The notes under the pieces: model-generated | Databases searched by the model: none | What the model was told of the DNA's origin: nothing | What the model saw: only the letters and a program-made list of their open reading frames with translations | Assembly: GCA_025352065.1 (NCBI GenBank) | Contig: JANXUC010000157.1 | Span: forward strand, 1 to 64,000 | Source of the DNA: Acidobacteriaceae bacterium | GTDB taxonomy: Bacteria > Acidobacteriota > Terriglobia > Terriglobales > Acidobacteriaceae | Length of the DNA: 64,000 bases | Direction of reading: 5' to 3' | Translations under genes and position numbers: made by a program | Shown: piece by piece, positions 52,369 through 61,140 of the stretch | Numbering within the stretch: the first letter of the stretch is position 1 | Layout: each line of letters opens with the position of its first letter

Positions 52369-53508
52369 CTAAACGTACATCACTTTACGGTCGCCCTTTA
52401 CAATCCGCCCAACTGTGTAGTGCTTCTCTCCAGCGCGATCCAGCAAGTCTTCCGCTTTCTTGAATTTCTGTCCTGGAATCACCATCAACATTCCAATTCC
52501 CATGTTAAAGGTGCGGAGCATGTCGTCTTGTGGAACGTTGCCGAGTTTCTGCATGTGTTCGAAGATCGGCTGCGAGGGCCACGAACCCAATTCAATTTCC
52601 GCAGCCACGCCGCGCGGCAAAACACGAGGCAGGTTTTCCGTGATGCCTCCGCCGGTGATGTGGGCCATAGCAGAAACGCAATCGGCATCCACCAGTCGCT
52701 TGATCGCGTGCCAGTAGCTCTTGTGAATCTTCAGCAGCTCATTGCCGACTTTGCCTTTGATTTCATTGACATAGGTATCCGGCGTGTAGCCCGCAACTTC
52801 AAACAGCAGCTTGCGAGCCAGCGAATATCCGTTCGTATGCAAACCGTTCGAGGGCAGGCCGAAAATCACATCGCCCGGCTCCACATTCTTGCCTGTAATA
52901 ATGCGGTCGCGCTCGACTACTCCCACGATAAATCCTGCCAGATCGTATTCGCCCTCGGGATAGAACCCGGGCATCTCGGCTGTTTCGCCGCCAATAAGGG
53001 CGCAGCCGTTTTGCTTACAGGCTTCCGCCAGGCCTTCGACAACCTTCACGGCGACTTCTGGATCGAGATGCCCGGTCGCCAGGTAATCCAGAAAAAACAT
53101 TGGCGTTGCGCCTTGCACGGCAATGTCATTCACACAGTGATTGACCAAATCGGCGCCGACGGTGCGATGAATGCCGGTTTCGAATGCAATCTTGAGCTTT
53201 GTGCCAACGCCATCGGCGCTGGAAACCAGGACTGGATCCTTGTACTTACCGTCCAGCGAGAATAGCCCACCGAAACCGCCAATTTCACTCAATACGCCGC
53301 GGGTAAAAGTCTTCTGCGCCAGATACTTAATGCGCTGCTTGGCGCGATTCCCGCGCTCAATGTCAACCCCTGCATCGGCGTAGGTGATAGACACGGGAGC
53401 ACCCGCTGCGCTCTTGGCGGCGGCTTTCGCTGAAGTCTTGGCTGGAGTTTTAGCTGAAGTCTTAGCTGAAGTCTTGGCTGGAGTTTTGGATGTAGATTTC
53501 TTCGGCAC
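52369..53508 (-). CDS. purM: Phosphoribosylformylglycinamidine cyclo-ligase with Lys/Ala/Ser/Thr N-terminal tail
   Basis: AIR synthase, which closes the imidazole ring in purine synthesis. The core shows SITYADAGVDIERGN, VSSADGVGTKLK, GGETAEMPGFY and HITGGGITENLPRVLP. The 379 residues include about 36 extra N-terminal ones built of AKTSAKTPAK repeats, like a histone H1 tail. The start is GTG at 53508 without a good ribosome-binding site. A GTG at codon 39 (53394) would give a normal-length PurM, so the tail may be a non-translated or optional extension. It is followed by purN. Confidence 0.92.
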   Translation of the reverse strand: MPKKSTSKTPAKTSAKTSAKTPAKTSAKAAAKSAAGAPVSITYADAGVDIERGNRAKQRIKYLAQKTFTRGVLSEIGGFGGLFSLDGKYKDPVLVSSADGVGTKLKIAFETGIHRTVGADLVNHCVNDIAVQGATPMFFLDYLATGHLDPEVAVKVVEGLAEACKQNGCALIGGETAEMPGFYPEGEYDLAGFIVGVVERDRIITGKNVEPGDVIFGLPSNGLHTNGYSLARKLLFEVAGYTPDTYVNEIKGKVGNELLKIHKSYWHAIKRLVDADCVSAMAHITGGGITENLPRVLPRGVAAEIELGSWPSQPIFEHMQKLGNVPQDDMLRTFNMGIGMLMVIPGQKFKKAEDLLDRAGEKHYTVGRIVKGDRKVMYV

Positions 53509-53692
53509 AGATCAACAATCTTTCGCTGCAAAGGGATGCACCGGTTCCACCAAAATCGGCGGGCATGCGTCAGAAGAACCAGTGCTCAAGAGCCGCAATT
53601 GTAGCATGCGAGAGCCGAAGGGTTTCTGCGCGTCCACCCCCACCGCACGCCACTCGAGCGTGATGAAACAGCACGGATGCAGCAGGCACCCA

Positions 53693-53720
53693 AAAGAAAA
53701 ACCCCGGCCGAAGCCGGGGC
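53693..53720 (-). terminator. Intrinsic terminator
   Basis: CCCCGGC-CGAA-GCCGGGG (53702-53719), followed on the minus strand by TTTTTCTTTT. It ends the small His/Lys/Met-rich gene starting at 53938, 20 bp after its stop. Confidence 0.85.
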
Positions 53721-53740
53721 TGGATTCTGCGCCTAACTTG

Positions 53741-53938
53741 TTAGTTCTTGGGCGCGTCCATCTTGTCCATTTTGTCCATCTTGTCCTTCTTGTGATGCTT
53801 GTGGTGCTTCTTGTGCTTCTTTTCCATCTTGTCTTCCATCTTGTCCATCTTCTTGTCGTCGGCGGGTTTGTCTTGCGCAAACGCAGCCATTGAACAGGTC
53901 AGGGCCAGCGCAAACAGCATTGCGATCAGCTTCTTCAT
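53741..53938 (-). CDS. Small secreted His/Lys/Met/Asp-rich peptide, probable metal binder
   Basis: A 65-residue protein. ATG at 53938 opens a signal peptide (KKLIAMLFALALTCSMAAFAQ). The mature 44 residues are almost entirely charged: DKPADDKKMDKMEDKMEKK then HKKHHKHHKKDKMDKMDKM and DAPKN, with repeating MDK/MEDK and HHK units. Met and His clusters of this kind can bind copper or other metals in the periplasm. No disulfide is expected. An alternative is a low-complexity linker-like peptide of no strong function. AAGGAG is 11 bases upstream, and a terminator follows. Confidence 0.75.
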   Translation of the reverse strand: MKKLIAMLFALALTCSMAAFAQDKPADDKKMDKMEDKMEKKHKKHHKHHKKDKMDKMDKMDAPKN

Positions 53939-54242
53939 GGGGTGAAATGCTCCTTCGTTTCTAGCTTCTAGGGATAGAGTTGGACACACATTTCCTGGGT
54001 ATTGGCCAAGAGTGAATCCATCAGGGGAATTGTATTCCAAAGCGGAGGCGTGCGCCAAAAAACGTGTCCCTACGAGGTAGCGAATCTGTTACAAGTACAC
54101 CCGCCCCTGTATTCTCTAAACGGAGGATACGAATCGTTGATATCGTTCCCATGCGGGGTCGCCAAAACCGAGAACTGCAGATGACAGCACTCCGACGTAT
54201 CCACATTTGGCCAGCAACTAAGCTGAAGATGGGGGAAATCCG

Positions 54243-55396
54243 ATGAAAGACGCACCCGAAAACGGACTAGTTCGTCCCATCATGCCGGAACTCGACACCA
54301 TTCGAGGCCTGGCGATTCTTGGGGTACTGTATCTGCACGGTTTCTTTTGGGGCTTCGGTAGCCAATTTCACTTTTCCCCAGCGGCACAAGTTTTCCTGCG
54401 CCTAACCCAGCCGGGTGGCCTTGGGGTCAGCCTCTTCTTCGTCTTATCCGGCTTCCTCATAACGGGCATTCTTCTGGAATCACGGGACGACCCAGCCTAC
54501 TACCGACGCTTCTACATTCGTCGCACGTTGAGAATTCTGCCGGTCTACTACGCGCTGCTCATCTTGCTCCTTGCATTGGGCTGGATTGGCGGCACGTATT
54601 TTGGACTCTGCTTCATCTATTTGTCGAACGTGACAAACCTGTTTGGAGTGCCAGCCAGCTATGGCCCATTGTGGTCGCTGGCGGTAGAAGAGCATTACTA
54701 CATTTTTTGGCCACTAGTTGTGCGCAAGCTGACCCGGAGGCGGTTGACCTGGTTTGCGTTGGGAATCTGCGCCACAGTTCCAATGCTGCGCGCGATATTC
54801 TTCCACTTCGGATTCAAAGATGGACTGCAATCCTACACTTGGTTCATCATCGACGGTTTGGCCGCTGGCAGCCTGCTGGCGATCCTGGTTAGATCTGGAA
54901 TTACAAGGAAACGAGCTGGACAAATCTGCGCGGCGTGCTTTGGCGCGGCACTCTTGGGAGCGACCGCTGCGCCGTTCGGCATCCTTACCGTGAATCGCCT
55001 TTCGGGCGCAGCCTTCAAACAGACCCTCATAAACAGCTTTTTCTCCGGTGTACTCCTGCTCTTCCTCCTTCTGGGAACGAGCCCCGGGAAGAACCTGGTC
55101 AACGCGGGTTGGCTCAAGTTTCTTGGATACATTAGCTATGGTCTTTATCTTTTCCACCTGGCCGTCTTCGCCCTCTACGACCGCTGGGTCGGAAGGCTTT
55201 GGCCTTCCCTCCCCCGCGCAGTTACCGGTTTGATCTTGTGCTACTGCGATTCGCGGTAGCGGGAGCTCTAGCAGTGGGTATTTCCTATCTCTCACGAAAG
55301 TACTTTGAACAAAAGTTTTTGACTTTGAAAGGCCCGCTGGAAGCACGCTATGCCCCCGAACTCATTAAGAAAATCGCCAACAACACTGAGTCTTAG
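54243..55396 (+). pseudogene. Acyltransferase-3 family membrane protein, frameshifted near the 3' end
   Basis: Frame 1 gives 338 residues with TIRGLAILGVLYLHG, GVSLFFVLSGFLITGI, LWSLAVEEHYYIFWPL and YISYGLYLFHLAVFALY, all hallmarks of OafA/YrhL-type O-acyltransferases. It stops after TGLILCYCDSR. Reading from the same place one base earlier continues as FDLVLLRFAVAGALAVGISYLSRKYFEQKF, then LTLKGPLEARYAPELIKK and on to a stop at 55396. That is the usual last helix and tail. So one base is missing at a T run near 55230. It is either a true frameshift or a sequence error. Confidence 0.75.
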
Positions 55397-55436
55397 CCTT
55401 GGCGCGCCTTACCGATATTCCGGCACAGGAGCAGTA

Positions 55437-56459
55437 GTGGAACGTATCCCGCAACTCGATGGTTTGCGCGCGATGGCGATCTTGATGGTCTTTGCCACGC
55501 ATGCTTTCCACGCTCCCCTGCTTTGGACGGGAGTGGACTTATTTTTTGTTCTGAGCGGTTATCTGATTACTCGAATCCTTCTGGGTTTGAAGGAACAACG
55601 GGAACAGCGCGGATATTGGATTCCATTCTATTGGCGCCGCGCTTGCAGAATCTTGCCTCCCTACGCCGTTTTCCTCGTAGTGATCGGCTGTACCTTCGCG
55701 GTGGACAAGCGGCACCTCTGGTACTGGTATGCCTTCTTCATGGCCAACATGGTTGTCGCGTTCCACAAAGGCGGAATCGATGCGATGACTCCCTTGTGGT
55801 CGCTGGCGGTGGAGGAACAGTTCTATTTGTTCTGGCCCTGGGTCGTGCTGTTTTGCCGGAAACGCACCATCATCCGTATCGCCGCTGGAGCGATCCTCAT
55901 TTGCCCAATACTGCGAGCCCTGGCCACGCCCTTTTTTACGAATCACTTCCCGATCTATTGCCTGACTCCGTTCCGCACAGACGCGCTGGCCATGGGCGCG
56001 TTTGTTGCTGTCTCGGAACTTCAAGAACCTGGTTGGATCGCTGGCAAACGACGACTGGCCGTGGGCGTTTCCTGTGCGGCCTTCGCGTTGCTCGGTATTT
56101 TGTCCTTACTCCCTTCTTTTCGTACGGGCGCAAACAGTGTTGTGTTCAACACTGTGGGGTATTCCTTGAGCACCCTGTTCTTTGGAGGAACACTCGTGTT
56201 TGTGTTGGGAATGCGGGGCGGGCTATTGCAGAACCTGCTCTCGTGGGCGCCGGCGCGATATCTTGGCCGCATCAGCTACACGTTTTACCTCTACCACCTT
56301 GCTGTCTTTATCAAAATAGAGCAGTACGTGCATGTCCGCTTTCTCAACCAAGCCGTGAGTTTCGCTATTACGTTCATCCTTGCGGATTTGTCCTGGCGGT
56401 TCATGGAATCACCCATCCTGCGGCGCCGGACCCAGAAGGAAAAAGCTAGTCTGGCCTAA
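55437..56459 (+). CDS. Acyltransferase-3 family membrane protein
   Basis: A 340-residue polytopic enzyme, starting at GTG 55437 with AGGAG five bases upstream. Family blocks are IPQLDGLRAMAILMVFATHAF, GVDLFFVLSGYLITRILLG, TPLWSLAVEEQFYLFWPWVV and LGRISYTFYLYHLAVFI, read in parts. It should acylate an envelope glycan or lipid. It is 41 bp after the frameshifted paralogue and was probably duplicated from it. Confidence 0.88.
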   Translation: MERIPQLDGLRAMAILMVFATHAFHAPLLWTGVDLFFVLSGYLITRILLGLKEQREQRGYWIPFYWRRACRILPPYAVFLVVIGCTFAVDKRHLWYWYAFFMANMVVAFHKGGIDAMTPLWSLAVEEQFYLFWPWVVLFCRKRTIIRIAAGAILICPILRALATPFFTNHFPIYCLTPFRTDALAMGAFVAVSELQEPGWIAGKRRLAVGVSCAAFALLGILSLLPSFRTGANSVVFNTVGYSLSTLFFGGTLVFVLGMRGGLLQNLLSWAPARYLGRISYTFYLYHLAVFIKIEQYVHVRFLNQAVSFAITFILADLSWRFMESPILRRRTQKEKASLA

Positions 56460-56551
56460 CAGGCTGCGGGCATGGCACTGTTCGGACATTGTGTGGAAAC
56501 CTCGGTGCCAACCATGTCCTGGTGCTGATAGTCTGTTGAGAGCGCTCACGC

Positions 56552-56641
56552 GGAGGGATGTGTGAGTGGTTGAAACAGGCGGTCTTGAAAACCGTTGTAC
56601 CTGAAAGGGTACCGGGGGTTCGAATCCCTCTCCCTCCGCCA
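56552..56641 (+). tRNA. tRNA-Ser(UGA)
   Basis: A 90-nt class II tRNA with encoded CCA. The acceptor stem is GGAGGGA/TCCCTCC, the D arm GAGTGGTTGAAACAGGC, the anticodon loop CTTGAAA (UGA), the long variable arm TACCTGAAAGGGTA, and the T arm GGGGTTCGAATCCC, all typical of tRNA-Ser. Confidence 0.95.
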
Positions 56642-56778
56642 TTTTCTTTCTTAGTACTTCACCTTCACGGCGAGCCGACTCGTCAGCTTCCGCCTCTCCG
56701 CTATAATGCTTTTCGCAACGATGGACGATGTTTGCCGTCATCCGGCCAAAAGTTATCTAACTCACCAGGAGAATTCTT

Positions 56779-57624
56779 ATGTCTGAAACCGCCCTTACTG
56801 GCGCCGAATTTAAGCAACAGATGCGCGCTGGCAAGCCCAAGATGGGCTTGTTCCTCAATTCTCATAGTCCGACCGTGGCCGAACAACTGGCGCACAGCGG
56901 CTATGACTGGCTGCTGGTCGATTCCCAGCACGGCCCCATGGGCTACGAAAAACTTTCCGCCATGCTGTGTGCGATTGCCAGCGGCGGAGCAAAGTCGATG
57001 GTGCGCGTCGCCGGATACAGCGACCGTGCCGGAATCCAACAAGCCCTCGACCTGGGCGCGGACGGCGTTCTGGTGCCCTACATCAACACCGCCGAAGAAG
57101 CGCGACAGGCGATTAGCTGCACGAAGTATCCCATGGCGGGTACGCGCTCGGTCTACTTTCCGCAGCGCAGCATGAACAAAGGCGGACTACTCGGCTACGC
57201 TGGCAGCGCCAATGACAACATCATCGTTGCCTTGCAAGTGGAAACCGCTTCCTGCATCGAGCACATGACGGAAATCGCAGCCGTTCCCGGCGTGGATATG
57301 CTGTTCCTCGGGCAGAACGATCTCTGCATGTCGATGGGGCTGTATGTGAAGTACAAGTTCCCGGAAATGTATACGTCTCCCGAACTGCAGACGGCCACCC
57401 AGAAGCTCATCGACGAGGCACGCAAGAACAAAGTAATTCTAGGATTGTTCCTGTTCGGCACATCGCGCGTCGGAGAATTTCTCGACAAGGGCTTCACGTT
57501 CATCAGCGTGGGCAACGATCTGCATCACGTGCTGACGCAGGCAGGCGCTTACGTGAAAGACATGGAAGGCATCGCGAAGGATAAGAAGAAGGATTGGGTC
57601 CGGCGGCCTTCGGCCCTGCTGTAG
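56779..57624 (+). CDS. HpcH/HpaI-family aldolase
   Basis: A 281-residue TIM-barrel metal-dependent aldolase. It shows LLVDSQHGPMGYE (His of the active site), VALQVETASCIEHMTEIAAVPGVDMLFLGQNDL (Glu and Asp metal ligands, read in parts) and an Arg-rich PMAGTRSVYFP. Members cleave 4-hydroxy-2-oxo acids to pyruvate and an aldehyde. The particular substrate is not predictable. AGGAGA precedes the ATG, and a terminator follows. Confidence 0.88.
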   Translation: MSETALTGAEFKQQMRAGKPKMGLFLNSHSPTVAEQLAHSGYDWLLVDSQHGPMGYEKLSAMLCAIASGGAKSMVRVAGYSDRAGIQQALDLGADGVLVPYINTAEEARQAISCTKYPMAGTRSVYFPQRSMNKGGLLGYAGSANDNIIVALQVETASCIEHMTEIAAVPGVDMLFLGQNDLCMSMGLYVKYKFPEMYTSPELQTATQKLIDEARKNKVILGLFLFGTSRVGEFLDKGFTFISVGNDLHHVLTQAGAYVKDMEGIAKDKKKDWVRRPSALL

Positions 57625-57646
57625 GTTAATTAGGCTGGCAACTAAG

Positions 57647-57676
57647 AACGCCCTGGCGCGAAGCCAGGGCGTTTTC
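57647..57676 (+). terminator. Intrinsic terminator
   Basis: AACGCCCTGGC-GCGAA-GCCAGGGCGTT, an 11-bp stem followed by TTC TTT. It lies 22 bp past the aldolase stop and before the convergent regulator gene. Confidence 0.88.
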
Positions 57677-57691
57677 TTTACGATTCTTAAA

Positions 57692-58363
57692 CTACGCGCC
57701 GATATTCTGCGGTGTCGGAACCGGTGGCGCGGTGGTTGCAGCGGCTGCTTCCGCCAAAATGCGGTGGTGAATGGTAAACAACGCCAATTCCAGGCGATCC
57801 GAAACGCCAATCTTGTCATAGACGTTGCGCAGGTAGTTCTTGATGACCTGCTCGGTCGTCCCCAGTTGGGTGGCGATTTCTTTGTTTTTGTAGCCCTGAA
57901 CGATCAGCGCCACGATGCGAAGTTCCTTGGCTGTGAGGCGGTCGCGCACACGCATGCCGACCATATCGTTCTCGGTCAGTTCGCTGGGTACGGCGACATC
58001 CTGAATCCAGGTCTCCCCGCGCGCCACTTTGCGCACACAATCGACCAGAGCGGAGCTGGTGACATTGCGGTAGATAACGCCGTGAGCACCCGCGCCAATG
58101 TACTTTGAGGCGGCTTCTCCCGTGTCGGCCAGCGCGATCAGGCGCGTCTTGGCGTTGTTGGTAGCTTCGGCGACGGAGTTGAAGTCGCTAATGAAGCCTC
58201 CGGCCACGACTAGAACGGCAGCCTTAAATTTGTCGAGAGCCATGAACATCTGCTCGGCCGTCTGTGCCTGCGCCACAATGCGCATCTCGTCTTCGACGGC
58301 GAGAACTTTGGCTATGCCGGCTCGAAATATGGCTTGGTTATCCGCCAGAATCACTTTCAGCAT
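57692..58363 (-). CDS. NarL/LuxR-type response regulator with degenerate receiver
   Basis: A 223-residue regulator. The C-terminal LuxR-type HTH is normal (LTAKELRIVALIVQGYKNKEIATQL, then VIKNYLRNVYDKIGV). The N-terminal receiver keeps its start (VILADNQAIFRAG) but the expected phospho-Asp position reads VLVVAGGF, with no Asp. The acidic pair is D-N instead of D-D, and the conserved Lys near GVIYRN is Arg. It is therefore probably not controlled by normal phosphorylation. A PilZ gene lies 16 bp upstream in the same direction. Confidence 0.85.
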   Translation of the reverse strand: MLKVILADNQAIFRAGIAKVLAVEDEMRIVAQAQTAEQMFMALDKFKAAVLVVAGGFISDFNSVAEATNNAKTRLIALADTGEAASKYIGAGAHGVIYRNVTSSALVDCVRKVARGETWIQDVAVPSELTENDMVGMRVRDRLTAKELRIVALIVQGYKNKEIATQLGTTEQVIKNYLRNVYDKIGVSDRLELALFTIHHRILAEAAAATTAPPVPTPQNIGA

Positions 58364-58379
58364 TCGATTTCCTCTCCGC

Positions 58380-58703
58380 CTAATCTTTGCGTACTAAATC
58401 GTAAGTATCGATCACACAGGCCACGCCGCGCGTTTCGCCTGGTTTGCCGTCATCCAGATGGTCGGTGCGGACGACCCGTCCGCGGCATTGCAGAATCGAT
58501 TCTTTCCCGCCGGTTGCGCTGGCTGGCAGAACTATCTCCAAATCCACTGGGTTGCCTACCTCGAACGACTCGTCGGCGCGAATGTAGACACCCGCCGCGC
58601 TCAGGTTTCCAGTCGTACCTTTGTAATCGGCTGTAGTGTCGCCGCGATGAACCCGGATGGGCAGCTCCAGCGGGAATCGTTTTCCCGTCCGTGCTTCGTC
58701 CAC
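58380..58703 (-). CDS. PilZ-domain protein
   Basis: A 107-residue single PilZ domain, started at GTG 58703 (GAGGAGG upstream). The c-di-GMP motif RTGKRF (RxxxR) lies at residues 5-10 and the second motif NLSAAG (DxSxxG type, with Asn) at about residues 33-38. It should be a c-di-GMP effector. It sits upstream of the degenerate LuxR-type regulator and is probably co-transcribed with it. Confidence 0.85.
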   Translation of the reverse strand: MDEARTGKRFPLELPIRVHRGDTTADYKGTTGNLSAAGVYIRADESFEVGNPVDLEIVLPASATGGKESILQCRGRVVRTDHLDDGKPGETRGVACVIDTYDLVRKD

Positions 58704-59091
58704 GTTGCCTCCTCATGCTGCGTCAATGCGCAGCAAATAGCTCTCACTACTCTAATCCGCCTGCGGCGGAATGCACAGTGGGATTGCAAAACAAATTCCC
58801 GTGCTGAGGGGGGTTATATCACGGGAAGCGCCTCAAAACAAAGCGTATAGAGCCTTTGGGGAGCCGAACTAGGTACCTCTAAGAACCCTAGGTCGCCTGG
58901 TTGCCTACTTTCCCATATTGGGAATTCGCCAATCTGGCACTGATTTGTCTCTTCCTCTGCTTACCCGTTACCCAAGTACCCAGCGGCAATGTTCCAATCC
59001 TTGTCTAGCTTCACAATTTGGTTTGTACTGAAGATGCGGCTTTCCCGGGGCGATTTTCGCCTTAGGGGAGTACTGTCCGCTGGAGTCGCTG
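58704..59091. other. Intergenic region, no gene recognised
   Basis: 388 bp between divergent PilZ and unknown-protein genes. It must contain promoters for both. No ORF longer than about 40 codons with a plausible start, no RNA and no repeat shared with the rest of the window were seen, apart from a 10-base word (tttggggagc) that also occurs at 50219. Confidence 0.5.
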
Positions 59092-60609
59092 ATGGTGGAT
59101 GATCCGAAATGGGAATTGGCGATCTTGGGGTCCGTCCACAGCTTCTATCAGAAGCTGTTGGAGGAGTCCCTCGCGGACCAACTGCTAGTCCCCAAAGGAC
59201 TGGAAGCGGATGCGCTAAGCCAGCCCGACATTGACTTGAACGACACAGTGGAGCGTATGCGGCGCTGGTTGCGCCTGCTGGACCTCGCCGTCACAACGGC
59301 CGCCCTGCGCCATGGAATGGCTGCTGACGGCGACCCTGAGGTCGCAGAGGCCCTGCTGCGCTACTACGCGCGCAAGGAGAACCCCAACGCTGCCGACCGC
59401 GACAAGATTGACTTTGCCGCCACTTTTCTCTACCGCAACCCTCGCGTCGCGGGTCAATGGGAAACCCGTGGCATGGCTCTGGATGGCGTCGTTCCGATGT
59501 CTCCTTTTGAGATTGCGCTGATGGAAATTCTCGGAGACACCGAATCAGTCCAGCTGCAGGAAGAGACGGCTCTTCTCCTCTACGAGCTGGATTCCCTGCG
59601 CGACCAAGCCGAAACGCTCGCGGATTTCGATGAAATCATGGAGCTGGCCATTGTGCAACGCGGCCGCCGCCTGAAACAGCTTCTGGGCGATCACTTCTAC
59701 CATCCCGCGGTACTCAACAGCATTGCAACCTACAACGTTACGCTGGGATCGCGGTTTCAATCGCTGTTCCGTAGCGCGGCACAAGAGATCAAAGGCTTCG
59801 CCAAAAAAATGCAGCGCGAAGGCAACAAATCCGGGAAACGCCTGGACGGCGACGTCACGGTCGACGATGTGGCGGCAATGGAAGAGGATGAGGTCCTCGG
59901 CACGGAATACAACATAGCGCAAGAGCGCTTTCAGCGCATGTTGCAGGTAAAGAAAGCTCTGGAGTCGCAGCAGCCCAACGTGAGCCCTGCGCCGCGCCCG
60001 GCGCGTCCAAGTTATATTCCGGCGCCCAGTTCGGCGCCCTCGATCACGGTGCCTGCCTTTGCGCGCTCCGCAACATCGGCGGCAGCAGCTCCGGCGCTGC
60101 GCCCGGTGGCGCTAGCCTATGAAAGCAAACAAGAGGAATCGCGGCTGCAAAGCGTGGCCGATTCCATCCGCGCATTCATGCTGGCGGCGGATTCTACGGT
60201 GCGGGAAGTGGTCCCCATGCGCTCCTTCAACCTGGTACTGACCCGACCTGAAGCCGAAGCCTTCTGTGCCGACTTTATCGGCGAAGATAGCCTGAGCGGT
60301 GAAACCGTGCGTATGCTAGTCCGCATTGTCGCCATCCTAACCCGCATGGGCACGGAATATGACGAACTCAAGCAACGCAACAAGTCCCCTACTCTCGCCA
60401 AACCGCATGCGGATGCTCTGCGTTACCTGCTGGAAATGGCGAAAACGTCGGGCGAGGAAGCGGACGAAATATTCTTTAAGCTCGAACAAGACAGCCTGAC
60501 CCACCTGGCGGCTGCCATTCTGGAATCGCTGGATCGCCTGCGCGGACGCGCCGAATTCATTCTGGATGTCCTGGACCGCTGGGAACGCCGGGAAAACGCT
60601 CAAGCGTAA
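59092..60609 (+). CDS. Large mostly helical protein of unknown function
   Basis: A 505-residue protein with no signal peptide or membrane helix, so cytoplasmic. It looks strongly alpha-helical and acidic (for example NDTVERMRRWLRLLDLAVTTAALRHG, EEDEVLGTEYNIAQERFQRMLQVKKAL, read in parts). A Pro/Ala/Ser linker (about residues 297-345, PAPRPARPSYIPAPSSAPS) splits it into two halves. The C-terminal half (VADSIRAFMLAADSTVREVVPM) might be a separate domain. I recognise no family. It stands alone with GGAG near the ATG. Confidence 0.75.
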   Translation: MVDDPKWELAILGSVHSFYQKLLEESLADQLLVPKGLEADALSQPDIDLNDTVERMRRWLRLLDLAVTTAALRHGMAADGDPEVAEALLRYYARKENPNAADRDKIDFAATFLYRNPRVAGQWETRGMALDGVVPMSPFEIALMEILGDTESVQLQEETALLLYELDSLRDQAETLADFDEIMELAIVQRGRRLKQLLGDHFYHPAVLNSIATYNVTLGSRFQSLFRSAAQEIKGFAKKMQREGNKSGKRLDGDVTVDDVAAMEEDEVLGTEYNIAQERFQRMLQVKKALESQQPNVSPAPRPARPSYIPAPSSAPSITVPAFARSATSAAAAPALRPVALAYESKQEESRLQSVADSIRAFMLAADSTVREVVPMRSFNLVLTRPEAEAFCADFIGEDSLSGETVRMLVRIVAILTRMGTEYDELKQRNKSPTLAKPHADALRYLLEMAKTSGEEADEIFFKLEQDSLTHLAAAILESLDRLRGRAEFILDVLDRWERRENAQA

Positions 60610-60689
60610 GAACTTTATGGCTTTGAAACAATGGACGCCCGTGCCTCCATTGATTTGGTTGATTGACTGGGGTTTCTTTGCCGACCCAC

Positions 60690-61061
60690 TCATTCCTGAA
60701 ATGTCACACACACGCCGGTGGGGTCTATCGCCGCGAATTCCTTGGTGCCCCAGGGCTTGGTTTGCAATGAGCCGTTGGGATGTACTTTTCCTCCACGTTG
60801 CTGGTATTCGGCATACAGGGCTTCAATGCCTTTTACGGCGAACCGCACCATCGTCTGGTGGCCGACGATCCTCGCCAGCGCCTTGTCGTCCATGCCAGCC
60901 AAGTGAAGCGAAGCCTCTCCGCGATTGATCCCTACGTAGGTTGGAGGAGTATTGTCTCGAAAGATCTCGTCGAAGCCGCACACCTCGGTCCACCAGTTCA
61001 GGGATTCGGTGATGTCGGTAGCAGGAAGAATAGGGATAGCGCCTTTAAAAATCGGTTCCAT
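60690..61061 (-). CDS. VOC-fold (glyoxalase/bleomycin-resistance-type) protein
   Basis: A 123-residue VOC protein: AIPILPATDITESLNWWTEVCGF, GEASLHLAGMDD, RFAVKGIEALYAEYQQRGGKV and FAAIDPTGVCVTF, read in parts. This paired beta-alpha-beta layout typically binds a divalent metal and small substrates or drugs. The substrate is unknown, and some members only bind drugs. It lies convergent with the unknown 505-residue gene. Confidence 0.82.
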   Translation of the reverse strand: MEPIFKGAIPILPATDITESLNWWTEVCGFDEIFRDNTPPTYVGINRGEASLHLAGMDDKALARIVGHQTMVRFAVKGIEALYAEYQQRGGKVHPNGSLQTKPWGTKEFAAIDPTGVCVTFQE

Positions 61062-61140
61062 TGGCGAAGTCTAAAAGAAAATTCAAGCGGCGTCTAGGTC
61101 GGCAAGCCACCGCCAGAGCATCGAAGACGCTGCAAGATTT

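Noticed and set aside
53384-53893. Plus-strand frame rich in Leu/Val repeats
   Set aside because: It is the complement of the purM Lys/Ala tail and the K/M/D-rich peptide, so the repeats are explained by those genes.
58935-58950. Sigma-54-like TGGCAC element
   Set aside because: The -12 GC is missing and the spacing is off by one, so it does not fit the consensus.
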